This document shows, piece after piece, positions 22,342 through 31,012 of a DNA stretch of 64,000 nt (position 1 is the stretch's first letter; the number at the start of each line of letters is the position of its first letter). The stretch covers positions 930,001 through 994,000 of the forward strand of contig NZ_BEVZ01000004.1 in assembly GCF_003112515.1 (NCBI RefSeq), in the 5' to 3' direction. The DNA is from Streptomyces fragilis. Its GTDB lineage: Bacteria > Actinomycetota > Actinomycetes > Streptomycetales > Streptomycetaceae. Position numbers and translations under genes: made by a program. Below the pieces are notes generated by a model. The model saw nothing but the letters and a program-made list of their open reading frames with translations. It searched no databases and was not told where the DNA came from.

Positions 22342-24126
22342 ATGACCGCCGAGACCCGCACCGACACCACCGCCCCGCCCACCGGGCTGCCCGCCGCCCT
22401 GGAGGGGCTGGCCGGCTGCACCACCACGCAGGGCATACCGACGCTGTTCGCCCCGCGGGCGGGCAACGAGATCACCGCCGGCCTGTTCTTCCGCGTGGGC
22501 ACCGCCGACGAGACCCTCGCCACCTCCGGCATCACGCATCTGGTGGAGCACCTGGCCCTGCACCGCAGCGGCGTGAGCGACACCCACCACAACGGCGCCA
22601 CCGCCGGCACGTACACGCTCTTCCACGTCACCGGCACCGAGGCCGAGGTGGTGGCCCACCTGAACTCGGTCTGCGCCTCCCTGCGGGACCTGCCGCTGGA
22701 GCGGCTGGAGACCGAGAAGGAGATCCTGCGCACCGAAGCCGCCGGCCGCGGCCGCGGCGTCAACCACCAGCTCCCGCTGTGGCGGTACGGGGCGGAGGGC
22801 TACGGCCTCGCCGCGTACTCCGAGCTCGGCGTGTGGCGGCTGACGCCGGACGAGGTCCGGTGGTGGGCACAGACCCGGTTCACCCGCGACAACGCGGTGC
22901 TGTGGATCACCAGTGACCACGTCCCCGAAGGACTGGAGCTGACGCTGCCCGCGGGCCGGCGCATACCCGCCCCCGCCGCCGGCAGCGCCCTCCCCACCAC
23001 CCCCGCCTACATCGGCGGCGAGGACGGCCAGGTCGTCCTCGACGCCGTGGTGCGCCGCTCCACCGCCGCCTCGCTCTTCACGGACGTGCTGGGGCGGGCG
23101 CTGTTCCAGGAGCTGCGCCAGGAGGGCGGCTACTCCTACGTGGCGGACGCCGACTACAGCCCGCGCGACGCCGACCGGGCGACCGTGACCGCGTTCGCGG
23201 ACGCGCTGCCGCAGAAGCAGGACGCGGTGACCGGCGCGTTCGTCGACGTGCTGGCGCGGCTGCGGGCGGGCCGGATCGAACCCGCGGAACTCGAGTCGGC
23301 GAAGTCCAAGGCGCTGAAGTCGCTCGAGGGTCCCGACGTGGCCGCGGCGGCACTGCCGTCGTGGGCGCTGAACCTGCTGATGGGGCACGAGATCATGAGC
23401 CCCGACCAGCACCGGGAACGCATAGCCGCGGTGACCGTGGAGGACGTGCGCGACGTCGCCCGCGAGGCCTGGTCCACCGCGCTGGTGCAGGTGCCGGGGC
23501 GGGACCTCGCCTGGGCCGGGTGCGCGGCGGCGCCGCAGTACTCACCGGCCGCGGTCGAGGGCACCCGGCACGCGTCCCTGGAGGACGGCCGGGTGACGCT
23601 GGTCATCGGTGCCGAGGGCGTCTCGCTGCTGCTCCCGGGCGGGCCGGTGACCGTGCGGTACGACCGGTGCGCGGCGATGACGGCCCGTCCGGACGGGGCG
23701 CGGGTGCTGACCGGGCTGGACGGGTTCCGGGTCGAGGTCGAGCCGACGCTCTTCAAGGGGGTCACCCCCGAGCGTCTCGCGGTGATCGACGCCGCCGTGC
23801 CGCAGGGCAGTGTGGTGCCGCTCCCGCCGCGCGACGAGGTGCCGCGGCCCCAGGCGCGTTCCCGGGCCCGGGCGTCCGGGTCCCGGACGGTGGTGTCCGG
23901 CTCCCCGGCGGTGCCGGTCGCGCAGCCGAGCACCCCGGGGCGGTCGGTGCTGCGGTGGCTGATCTGGTCCGTCACGGCGTTCTTCACGCTGATCGCGGTC
24001 GTCCTCACCCTGGACGAACTGACGGCGCCGGTCCCCGACACCGATGTGCTCCTCGGCGTGTGGATCCTCGAACTGCCCCTCGCCCTGGCCTCCTGGTCCC
24101 AGTGGCGCACCCGCCCCCGGGCCTGA
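22342..24126 (+). CDS. Membrane-anchored M16-family metallopeptidase
   Basis: 594 residues. The M16 zinc site is present in inverse order, HLVEH (H66, E69, H70), with a likely third ligand in the Glu-rich helix EKEILRTEAAG (about 125-135). A second M16-like half follows (FQELRQEGGYSYVADADYSP, about 255-275). The tail has a domain near 405-480, a basic Ser/Arg/Pro linker, and two hydrophobic segments near the C-terminus (WLIWSVTAFFTLIAVVLTL and VLLGVWILELPLALA), so it is probably held in the membrane by its C-terminus. Binding site GGGGGGA before ATG 22342. Typical M16 enzymes have no such anchor; the substrate is unknown. Confidence 0.8.
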   Translation: MTAETRTDTTAPPTGLPAALEGLAGCTTTQGIPTLFAPRAGNEITAGLFFRVGTADETLATSGITHLVEHLALHRSGVSDTHHNGATAGTYTLFHVTGTEAEVVAHLNSVCASLRDLPLERLETEKEILRTEAAGRGRGVNHQLPLWRYGAEGYGLAAYSELGVWRLTPDEVRWWAQTRFTRDNAVLWITSDHVPEGLELTLPAGRRIPAPAAGSALPTTPAYIGGEDGQVVLDAVVRRSTAASLFTDVLGRALFQELRQEGGYSYVADADYSPRDADRATVTAFADALPQKQDAVTGAFVDVLARLRAGRIEPAELESAKSKALKSLEGPDVAAAALPSWALNLLMGHEIMSPDQHRERIAAVTVEDVRDVAREAWSTALVQVPGRDLAWAGCAAAPQYSPAAVEGTRHASLEDGRVTLVIGAEGVSLLLPGGPVTVRYDRCAAMTARPDGARVLTGLDGFRVEVEPTLFKGVTPERLAVIDAAVPQGSVVPLPPRDEVPRPQARSRARASGSRTVVSGSPAVPVAQPSTPGRSVLRWLIWSVTAFFTLIAVVLTLDELTAPVPDTDVLLGVWILELPLALASWSQWRTRPRA

Positions 24127-24139
24127 CCGGCAGCGCCGT

Positions 24140-24184
24140 GGGCCGGTGCGGGCCGGTGGCGTGCCACCCCCACCGCACCGGCCC
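24140..24184. terminator. Bidirectional terminator between the M16 gene and glmS
   Basis: GGGCCGGTGCGG (24140-24151) pairs with 24173-24184 as a 12-bp stem, enclosing a second hairpin GGTGGC-GT-GCCACC (24155-24168). It sits between two convergent genes and can serve both. Confidence 0.7.
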
Positions 24185-24246
24185 GCCGGTCATGACAACC
24201 GACGGCCACCCGGCGTGACCCCGGGCCGGTCACCCCGCCGTGCCCG

Positions 24247-26112
24247 TCACTCCACGGTGACCGACTTGGCCAGGTTCCTCGGCTGGTCGACCTCGTTGCC
24301 CCGCGCCGTCGCGAGCTCGCACGCGAAGACCTGCAGAGGGACCGTCGCCACCAGCGGCTGCAGCAGCGGCGGCGTGACCGGGACCCGGATCAGGTGGTCC
24401 GCGTAGGGGACCACCGCCTCGTCCCCCTCCTCCGCGACGACCACCGTGCGCGCGCCGCGCGCCCGGATCTCCTGGATGTTGGAGACGATCTTGTCGTGCA
24501 GCACGGACCCGCCCCGCGGTGACGGCACGACCACCACCACCGGCACGCCCTCCTCGATCAGCGCGATCGGCCCGTGCTTCAGCTCGCCCGCCGCGAACCC
24601 CTCGGCGTGCATGTAGGCGAGCTCCTTCAGCTTGAGCGCGCCCTCCAGCGCCACCGGGTAGCCCACGTGGCGTCCGAGGAAGAGGACCGTGTCGTGGGAG
24701 GCCAGCGACCGGGCCAGCTCCCGCACCGGCTCCATGGTGCTCAGCACCCGCTCCACCCCGTCGGCGCTGCGCGACAGCTCTCGCACCTGCTCGCGGATGT
24801 CGTCGCTCGACCGGGTGCCGCGCACCTGCCCGAGGTAGAGGGCGACCAGGTAGCAGGCGACCAGCTGGGTGAGGAATGCCTTGGTGGAGGCGACCGCCAC
24901 CTCCGGCCCGGCGTGGGTGTACAGCACCGCGTCCGACTCGCGCGGGATCGTCGCGCCGTTGGTGTTGCAGATGGCCAGCACCTTGGACCCCTGCTCGCGG
25001 GCGTGCCGCAGCGCCATCAGCGTGTCCATGGTCTCCCCCGACTGGGAGACGGCGATCACCAGGGCGCGCGGCCCCAGGATGGGATCGCGGTAGCGGAACT
25101 CACTGGCCAGCTCGACCTCGCACGGCACCCGCGTCCAGTGCTCCACGGCGTACTTGGCGATCATCCCGGCGTGGAAGGCGGTGCCGCAGGCCACGATCAC
25201 CACCTTGTCGACCTCGCGCACCTCCTCGGGCGGGATCCGCAGCTCGTCGAGCGACAGCCGCCCCGCGTCGTCCACCCGCCCGAGGAGGGTGTCGGCGACC
25301 GCCTTGGGCTGCTCGGCGATCTCCTTGAGCATGAAGTAGTCGTAGCCGCCCTTCTCCGCGGCGGAGGCGTCCCAGTCGATGTGGAACTCCCGCACCTCGG
25401 CGGGCCGCCCGTCGAAACCGGTCACCGTCACCGCGACCGACCCGTCCGCCTCGTCCCGGCGCAGCTCCACGACCTGGTCCTGGCCGAGCTCCAGCGCGTC
25501 CCGGGTGTATTCGATGAACGCGGCCACGTCCGAGGCGAGGAAGCCTTCTCCCTGGGCCACCCCGGCCACCAGCGGCGAGTTGCGCCGGGCGCCGACCACC
25601 ACACCGGGCTCCTCCGCTGCGACCGCCACCAGGGTGAACGCCCCTTCCAGCCGGCGGCACACCAGCCGCATCGCCTCGGCGAGGTCGCCGCACGCCGAGT
25701 ACTCCTCGGCCAGCAGGTGGGACACCACCTCGGTGTCCGTGTCGGAGACGAGGCGCCGGCCGCGCTCCTCCAGCTCGGCGCGCAGCGCGGCGAAGTTCTC
25801 GATGATCCCGTTGTGCACGACGGCGACCCGCCCGGCGTCGTCGAGGTGCGGGTGGGCGTTCACGTCGTTGGGCGCGCCATGGGTGGCCCAGCGGGTGTGC
25901 CCGAGCCCGGCGGTGGCCGCCGGGAGCGGATGTTCGCCCAGTTCCTTCTCCAGGTTGACCAGCTTCCCCGCCTTCTTGGCGACGGCGAGCACCCCGTCGG
26001 CGAGGACCGCCACGCCCGCCGAGTCGTAGCCCCGGTACTCCAGCCTCCGCAGCCCCGCCGTCACGACCTCCAACGCCGGCCGACGGCCCACATATCCCAC
26101 GATTCCGCACAT
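24247..26112 (-). CDS. glmS: Glutamine-fructose-6-phosphate aminotransferase (isomerizing)
   Basis: Makes glucosamine-6-phosphate for peptidoglycan precursors. 621 residues: class II glutamine amidotransferase domain with N-terminal nucleophile Cys2 (CGIVGYVG) and HTRWATHGAPND, then two SIS domains (VIVACGTAFHAGMIA, VIAVSQSGETMDT) ending in the family C-terminus LAKSVTVE. The ATG at 26112 must be used because the catalytic Cys follows directly; a longer in-frame reading is rejected. TAGGGT lies 7 bases upstream and GAGGG in between. It is divergent from coaA. Confidence 0.97.
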   Translation of the reverse strand: MCGIVGYVGRRPALEVVTAGLRRLEYRGYDSAGVAVLADGVLAVAKKAGKLVNLEKELGEHPLPAATAGLGHTRWATHGAPNDVNAHPHLDDAGRVAVVHNGIIENFAALRAELEERGRRLVSDTDTEVVSHLLAEEYSACGDLAEAMRLVCRRLEGAFTLVAVAAEEPGVVVGARRNSPLVAGVAQGEGFLASDVAAFIEYTRDALELGQDQVVELRRDEADGSVAVTVTGFDGRPAEVREFHIDWDASAAEKGGYDYFMLKEIAEQPKAVADTLLGRVDDAGRLSLDELRIPPEEVREVDKVVIVACGTAFHAGMIAKYAVEHWTRVPCEVELASEFRYRDPILGPRALVIAVSQSGETMDTLMALRHAREQGSKVLAICNTNGATIPRESDAVLYTHAGPEVAVASTKAFLTQLVACYLVALYLGQVRGTRSSDDIREQVRELSRSADGVERVLSTMEPVRELARSLASHDTVLFLGRHVGYPVALEGALKLKELAYMHAEGFAAGELKHGPIALIEEGVPVVVVVPSPRGGSVLHDKIVSNIQEIRARGARTVVVAEEGDEAVVPYADHLIRVPVTPPLLQPLVATVPLQVFACELATARGNEVDQPRNLAKSVTVE

Positions 26113-26119
26113 GTCCCTC

Positions 26120-26125
26120 ACCCTA
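26120..26125 (-). promoter_or_regulatory. Candidate -10 element of glmS
   Basis: TAGGGT on the minus strand, 7 bases before the ATG at 26112. GAGGG between them could serve as a very short-spaced ribosome site, so leaderless status is uncertain. Confidence 0.4.
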
Positions 26126-26180
26126 GGGCGGGCCTCGGGCGGGCGCGGCCGGTCGTGGTCCGTTCGGGCCCCGGCTCCGC

Positions 26181-26271
26181 CCACCGGGTGCCTCCGGTGA
26201 GGGCCGGCGAGTGCATCCGGCGGGGCCACCGGATGCCTCCGGCGAGGCCCACCGGGCGCCTGTGGCGGGGG
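26181..26271. repeat. Three imperfect direct repeats in the glmS-coaA gap
   Basis: CCACCGGGTGCCTCCGGTG and variants start at 26181, 26226 and 26249 in the 222-bp divergent intergenic region. The first two differ at two positions; the third is more diverged. They could be regulator half-sites or a small minisatellite. Confidence 0.6.
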
Positions 26272-26322
26272 CCACCCGCCCCTGAGTGACGCACCCCACC
26301 CCGCGAGGTGATCCGGGGCCCG

Positions 26323-26329
26323 TAACAAT
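26323..26329 (+). promoter_or_regulatory. Candidate -10 element of coaA (leaderless)
   Basis: TAACAAT ends 5 bases before the GTG at 26335. No Shine-Dalgarno is present at a usable distance, and the box is the only AT-rich heptamer nearby. Confidence 0.5.
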
Positions 26330-26334
26330 GGACT

Positions 26335-27327
26335 GTGATCTCTCCGGCCTCCCCGATGCCCTCAGGCGGCGCCCACCGGTCCCGGCCGGACGCGACCCCC
26401 TACGTGGACCTGACCCGCGCCGAGTGGAGCGCGCTGCGCGACAAGACGCCGCTCCCGCTCACCGCGGAGGAGGTCGAGCGCCTGCGCGGTCTCGGTGACG
26501 TGATCGACCTGGACGAGGTGCGGGACATCTACCTGCCGCTGTCGCGGCTGCTGAACCTCTACGTGCGCTCCACGGACAACCTGCGCTCCTCCCTGAACAC
26601 CTTCCTCGGCGAGAAGGGCTCCCAGGCGGGCACCCCGTTCGTCATAGGGGTCGCCGGATCGGTGGCGGTCGGCAAGTCGACGGTCTCCCGCCTGCTGCGG
26701 GCGCTGCTCTCGCGCTGGCCCGAGCACCCCCGCGTGGAGCTGGTCACCACCGACGGCTTCCTGCTGCCCACCCGGGAGCTGCAGGCGCGCGGCCTGATGG
26801 AGCGCAAGGGCTTCCCCGAGTCCTACGACCGCCGGGCGCTGACCCGTTTCGTCGCCGACATCAAAGCCGGCAAGGACGAGGTGACCGCGCCGGTCTACTC
26901 GCACCTGATCTACGACATCGTCCCCGGCGAGAAGCTCACGGTCCGCCGCCCCGACATCCTGATCGTGGAGGGCCTGAACGTCCTGCAGCCGGCGCTGCCC
27001 GGCAAGGACGGCCGCACCCGGGTGGCGCTGGCCGACTACTTCGACTTCAGCGTCTACGTGGACGCCAAGACCGAGGACATCGAGAAGTGGTACCTGCACC
27101 GCTTCCGGCGCCTGCGGGACACCGCGTTCCAGAACCCCGAGTCGTACTTCCGCCGCTGGACCCAGGTCTCCGAGGAGGAGGCGCTGGACTACGCGCGCAG
27201 CACCTGGCAGACGATCAACCGGCCGAACCTGGTGGAGAACGTGGCGCCCACCCGCGGCCGCGCCGACCTGGTCCTGCGCAAGGGCCCCGACCACAAGGTC
27301 CAGCGCCTGCGCCTGCGCAAGCTGTGA
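26335..27327 (+). CDS. coaA: Type I pantothenate kinase
   Basis: First and regulated step of coenzyme A synthesis (pantothenate + ATP). 330 residues with P-loop GSVAVGKS (108-115), then TTDGFLLPTRELQARGLMERKGFPES, YSHLIYDIVPGE and LIVEGLNVLQ, all diagnostic for the bacterial type I enzyme. The start is taken as GTG 26335 because TAACAAT lies just upstream without a ribosome site; ATG 26356 is an alternative, and the first 20 residues are poorly conserved. Stand-alone gene, divergent from glmS. Confidence 0.95.
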   Translation: MISPASPMPSGGAHRSRPDATPYVDLTRAEWSALRDKTPLPLTAEEVERLRGLGDVIDLDEVRDIYLPLSRLLNLYVRSTDNLRSSLNTFLGEKGSQAGTPFVIGVAGSVAVGKSTVSRLLRALLSRWPEHPRVELVTTDGFLLPTRELQARGLMERKGFPESYDRRALTRFVADIKAGKDEVTAPVYSHLIYDIVPGEKLTVRRPDILIVEGLNVLQPALPGKDGRTRVALADYFDFSVYVDAKTEDIEKWYLHRFRRLRDTAFQNPESYFRRWTQVSEEEALDYARSTWQTINRPNLVENVAPTRGRADLVLRKGPDHKVQRLRLRKL

Positions 27328-27400
27328 GCCGGCTCCGGGCGGCCTGACGGCCGGGAACCGGGCGCCCGCACCTGACGGAGACGGCGGACGCGTACGCCGC

Positions 27401-27406
27401 TAGTCT
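27401..27406 (+). promoter_or_regulatory. Candidate -10 element of the DUF389 gene (leaderless)
   Basis: TAGTCT, 7 bases before the ATG at 27414, with no Shine-Dalgarno sequence. Confidence 0.5.
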
Positions 27407-27413
27407 GCCCCGC

Positions 27414-28361
27414 ATGCTGCACCTGCGACTGATCACACCGTCCGACCGGACGGACGAGGTGATCGACCTCCTGCGCACGTCCGTCGGCTGCACCCACCTG
27501 GTCGTCCTGCCCGGGGCGGCCCGGGAGCCGGCCGGCGACCTGCTGACGGTCGACGTCGCCCGCGAGGCCGCCGACGAGGTGATCGCCGGGCTGCGGTCGA
27601 TGGGCCTCGACCAGGAGGGGTCCATCAGCGCCGACAACCTCGACCTGTCGCTGTCCCAGCACGCGGAGAGGGCCGAGGAGGAGGCGCCCGGCGAGGGCGC
27701 CGACGCGGTGGTCTGGGACCAGCTGGTGGAGGCCACCCACGAGGAGTCCAGCTTCTCCTGGACCTACGTGGCCTTCCTGACCCTGGCCACCATGATCGCG
27801 GCCTGCGGCGTGGTGCTCGACAACGCGGTGCTGATCGTGGGCGCCATGGCGGTGGGCCCGGAGTTCGGCCCGCTGGCCGGCTTCTGCACCGCCCTGGCCC
27901 GTCCGGCGCCGCGGCTGGCCGTGCGTTCGCTGCTGGCGCTGCTGGGGGGCTTCGCGGTGGCCATGGCGCTGACGGTGCTGTTCAGCTACCTGATGACCGC
28001 GCTCGACCTGTTCAGCGCGCAACTGGTGACCGCGGACCGCCCCAACACCGCGTTCATCTACGACCCGGACCCCTTCTCCTTCGTGGTCGCCCTGCTCGCC
28101 GGCTGCGCGGGCATGCTCTCGCTGACCTCGGCGAAGTCCGGCGCCCTGGTCGGCGTCGCCATCTCGGTCACCACGGTCCCGGCCGCCGCCAACGCCGCGG
28201 TCGCCTTCGAGTACGACAACTACGCCCAGGCCTGGGGGTCGTCGCTCCAGCTCATGGTGAATCTGGCGGGCATCGTCCTGGCGGGCACGCTGACCCTGCT
28301 GCTGCAGAAGTGGCTGTGGTCCCGCCGACTCCGCCGCGGCGCTCCCACCGGTACGGCCTGA
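27414..28361 (+). CDS. DUF389 family membrane protein
   Basis: 315 residues. The N-terminal 80 residues form a small soluble alpha-beta domain (LHLRLITPSDRTDEVIDLL). The rest is the DUF389 core with about six membrane segments (AFLTLATMIAACGVVLDNAVLIVGAMAVGPEFGPLAGF being the signature region, then VRSLLALLGGFAVAMALTVLF and later helices). Members occur widely in actinomycetes; the function is not established, and a transport or membrane-stress role is only speculation. Followed by a strong bidirectional terminator. Confidence 0.88.
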   Translation: MLHLRLITPSDRTDEVIDLLRTSVGCTHLVVLPGAAREPAGDLLTVDVAREAADEVIAGLRSMGLDQEGSISADNLDLSLSQHAERAEEEAPGEGADAVVWDQLVEATHEESSFSWTYVAFLTLATMIAACGVVLDNAVLIVGAMAVGPEFGPLAGFCTALARPAPRLAVRSLLALLGGFAVAMALTVLFSYLMTALDLFSAQLVTADRPNTAFIYDPDPFSFVVALLAGCAGMLSLTSAKSGALVGVAISVTTVPAAANAAVAFEYDNYAQAWGSSLQLMVNLAGIVLAGTLTLLLQKWLWSRRLRRGAPTGTA

Positions 28362-28375
28362 GGGGCCCCGGACAC

Positions 28376-28417
28376 GCCGAGGGGGCGGGCCACCAGCAGT
28401 GGTCCCGCCCCCTCGGC
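28376..28417. terminator. Bidirectional terminator between the DUF389 gene and glmM
   Basis: GCCGAGGGGGCGGG (28376-28389) pairs perfectly with 28404-28417 (14 bp), and ACCA/TGGT extends the stem inside. It separates two convergent genes. Confidence 0.85.
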
Positions 28418-28436
28418 TCGCTACGGAAGGGCCCGG

Positions 28437-29795
28437 TCAGCCCAGCGCGGACTTGACGACGTCGGCCAGCCGGCCGGCCACCGACTCGGCCTGGTGGATG
28501 TCGGCCGCCTCCACCATGACCCGCACCAGCGGCTCGGTGCCCGAGGACCGCAGCAGCACCCGGCCGGTGGAGCCCAGCTCACGCTCGGCCTCGTCCACCG
28601 CGGCCTTCAGCTCGGCGGAGGTGGTCACCCGCGACTTGTCCACGTCGCGCACGTTGACCAGCACCTGCGGCAGCCGCTCCATCACGGAGGCCAGGTCCCG
28701 CAGCGTCCGCCCGCTGGCCGCGACCCGCGCCGCCAGCAGCAGGCCGGTCAGGGTGCCGTCGCCGGTGGTGGCGTGGTCCAGCGCGATGACGTGGCCGGAC
28801 TGCTCGCCGCCCAGCGCGAAGTCGTTCTCCTTCATCTCCTCCAGCACGTAGCGGTCGCCGACCGCCGTCCGGACGAGCCGGATGCCCTCGCGCTCCATGG
28901 CGATCGTGAAGCCCAGGTTGGACATCACCGTGGCGACCACGGTGTCCGCGCGCAGCACGCCCCGCTCCCGCATCGCCAGCGCGAGGATCGCCAGGATCTG
29001 GTCCCCGTCGACCTCCTCGCCGGTGTGGTCGACCGCGAGGCACCGGTCCGCGTCGCCGTCGTGGGCGATGCCCAGGTCGGCGCCCTGCTCGAGGACCGCG
29101 GCCTTGAGCTTGTCGAGGTGCGTGGAGCCGTAGCCGTCGTTGATGTTGAGGCCGTCCGGCTCGGCGCCGATGGTGACGACCTGGGCGCCGGCCCGCTCGA
29201 AGGCGACCGGCGAGACGCGGGAGGCCGCGCCGTGCGCCTCGTCGAGGACGACCTTCAGGCCGTCCAGGCGGTTCGGCAGCACGCCGAGCAGGTGGTCGAC
29301 GTAGGTCTCCAGACCCTCCAGGTGCTCGCCGACCCGACCGACGCCGGCCCCGGTCGGGCGGTCCCACGGGGCGCCGGTGCGGTGCTCCCGGTAGACGGCC
29401 TCGATCCGGTCCTCGAGCTCGTCGGCCAGCTTGTGGCCGCCGCGGGCGAAGAACTTGATGCCGTTGTCCGGCATGGCGTTGTGGCTGGCGGACAGCATCA
29501 CGCCCAGGTCCGCGCCGAGTACGCCGGTCAGGTGGGCGACGGCCGGGGTGGGCAGCACGCCGACCTTGAGCACGTCCACGCCGGCGCTGGCCAGACCGGC
29601 CACCACGGCGGCCTCGAGGAACTCTCCGGACGCACGCGGGTCCCGTCCGACGACCGCCTTCGGGCGATGCCCCTCGAAGGTGCCCGCCTCGGCCAGCACG
29701 TGCGCCGCCGCCACGGAGAGACCGAGCGCCAGCTCGGCCGTCAGATCCGCGTTGGCGACACCACGTACACCGTCGGTGCCGAAGAGTCGTCCCAC
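28437..29795 (-). CDS. glmM: Phosphoglucosamine mutase
   Basis: Converts glucosamine-6-phosphate from GlmS to glucosamine-1-phosphate on the way to UDP-GlcNAc. 452 residues opening GRLFGTDGVRGVAN; phosphoserine site S104 in LSASHNAMPDNG; Mg loop DGDADR; sugar-binding GGEQSGH; phosphate loop RSSGTEPLVRVM near the end. The ATG at 29795 fits the family. It lies downstream of rplM-rpsI but is separated from it by a strong terminator. Confidence 0.97.
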   Translation of the reverse strand: MGRLFGTDGVRGVANADLTAELALGLSVAAAHVLAEAGTFEGHRPKAVVGRDPRASGEFLEAAVVAGLASAGVDVLKVGVLPTPAVAHLTGVLGADLGVMLSASHNAMPDNGIKFFARGGHKLADELEDRIEAVYREHRTGAPWDRPTGAGVGRVGEHLEGLETYVDHLLGVLPNRLDGLKVVLDEAHGAASRVSPVAFERAGAQVVTIGAEPDGLNINDGYGSTHLDKLKAAVLEQGADLGIAHDGDADRCLAVDHTGEEVDGDQILAILALAMRERGVLRADTVVATVMSNLGFTIAMEREGIRLVRTAVGDRYVLEEMKENDFALGGEQSGHVIALDHATTGDGTLTGLLLAARVAASGRTLRDLASVMERLPQVLVNVRDVDKSRVTTSAELKAAVDEAERELGSTGRVLLRSSGTEPLVRVMVEAADIHQAESVAGRLADVVKSALG

Positions 29796-29929
29796 TGGTC
29801 CTCCAGAGAAGTGCTACATCGTGATGAACGTCGCGCCTGGGCCCGCCGCGCTTCGCACCCTAGGGGGATGACGGACACCACGAGCGTTACAGCACATTGT
29901 TCCCTTATATGACTGAAGCTGCCGATAAA

Positions 29930-29972
29930 CGAACGCCCCGGCGGCACAAAAGGAGTGCCGCCGGGGCGTTCG
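29930..29972 (-). terminator. rplM-rpsI terminator
   Basis: An 18-bp perfect stem (29930-29947 with 29955-29972, CGAACGCCCCGGCGGCAC) with a 7-base loop, followed on the minus strand by TTTATC. It begins 41 bases past the rpsI stop. Confidence 0.93.
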
Positions 29973-30013
29973 GACGTACCGCGGGTCTGCCGTACGTACG
30001 GGCAGCGCCGGGT

Positions 30014-30526
30014 TTAGCGCTTGCTGTACTGCGGCGCCTTGCGGGCCTTCTTCAGACCGGCCTTCTTGCGCTCGACGGCACGCGCGTCGCGGCTCAGGAA
30101 GCCGGCCTTCTTCAGCGGGCCACGGTTGTTGTCGACGTCCGCCTCGTTCAGCGCACGGGCGACACCCAGACGGAGCGCACCGGCCTGACCGGACACGCCG
30201 CCACCCGCGATGCGGGCGATGACGTCGTAGCGGCCCTCGAGCTCGAGCACCTTGAAGGGCTCGTTGACTTCCTGCTGGTGCACCTTGTTCGGGAAGTAGT
30301 CCTCGAGGGTGCGACCGTTGATCTTCCACTTGCCGGTGCCCGGAACGATCCGGACACGGGCGATGGCGTTCTTGCGACGGCCCAGGCCGGCGGCCGGCTG
30401 GGGCTCGCCGAAGCGGGAGGCCATGGACTCCGAGGTGTACTCACCCTCGACGGGGACCTCGGACTCGGTGGTGTAGCTGTCGATGTCAAGCTCTTCGAGC
30501 GGCTGCTCGGCAGTGGTCTCGGCCAC
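30014..30526 (-). CDS. rpsI: 30S ribosomal protein S9
   Basis: 170 residues. The conserved S9 body begins near residue 45 (GLGRRKNAIARVRIVPGTGKW) and ends in the tail KARKAPQYSKR, whose last Arg reaches the P-site tRNA. The first 45 residues are an acidic actinobacterial extension (TTAEQPLEELDIDSY). It is the second gene of rplM-rpsI, 42 bases after rplM. Confidence 0.97.
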   Translation of the reverse strand: MAETTAEQPLEELDIDSYTTESEVPVEGEYTSESMASRFGEPQPAAGLGRRKNAIARVRIVPGTGKWKINGRTLEDYFPNKVHQQEVNEPFKVLELEGRYDVIARIAGGGVSGQAGALRLGVARALNEADVDNNRGPLKKAGFLSRDARAVERKKAGLKKARKAPQYSKR

Positions 30527-30568
30527 GATTCTCCTCAGATTCTCTTCAGGCTTAGGGGGTGGCCGTAC

Positions 30569-31012
30569 TTACTGCGCGACCTGGGTGATCTCGAACGGAA
30601 CCGGCTGCTGCGCAGCGTGCGGGTGGTTCTCGCCCGAGTAGACCTTCAGCTTGGAGAGCATCTGACGGCCCAGGGTGTTCTTGGGAAGCATGCCCTTGAC
30701 GGCCTTCTCGATGGCCTTCTCCGGGTTCTTCGCGAGCAGCTCGTCGTAACGAACCGAACGCAGACCGCCCGGGTAGCCGGAGTGGCGGTACGCCATCTTC
30801 TGGGTCTTCTTGTTGCCGGACAGGTGCACCTTGTCCGCGTTGATGATGATGACGAAGTCACCGGTGTCAACGTGGGGGGCGTAGATCGGCTTGTGCTTGC
30901 CCCGCAGGATGGAGGCGGCGGTGGACGCCAGACGGCCGAGGACGACGTCCTGGGCGTCAATGACGTGCCACTGGCGGGTGATATCGCCGGGCTTGGGGCT
31001 GAACGTACGCAC
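30569..31012 (-). CDS. rplM: 50S ribosomal protein L13
   Basis: 147 residues, normal length, with GDITRQWHVIDAQDVVLGRLAS, the RPxxx-like core DKVHLSGNKKTQKMAYRHSG and GMLPKNTLGRQM. The start is GTG 31012 with a GAAGG ribosome site. First gene of the rplM-rpsI transcription unit; its promoter should lie in the 270-bp region to the right. Confidence 0.97.
   Translation of the reverse strand: MRTFSPKPGDITRQWHVIDAQDVVLGRLASTAASILRGKHKPIYAPHVDTGDFVIIINADKVHLSGNKKTQKMAYRHSGYPGGLRSVRYDELLAKNPEKAIEKAVKGMLPKNTLGRQMLSKLKVYSGENHPHAAQQPVPFEITQVAQ

Noticed and set aside
21160..23412. 750-codon minus-strand frame opposite the 21367 and M16 genes
   Set aside because: Shadow frame: no domain, low-complexity residues, while the plus strand has the M16 zinc motif and ribosome sites.
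26113..26334. glmS ribozyme-type riboswitch upstream of glmS
   Set aside because: The gap has only GC-rich repeats and a -10 box close to the start; the ribozyme is not expected in actinomycetes.
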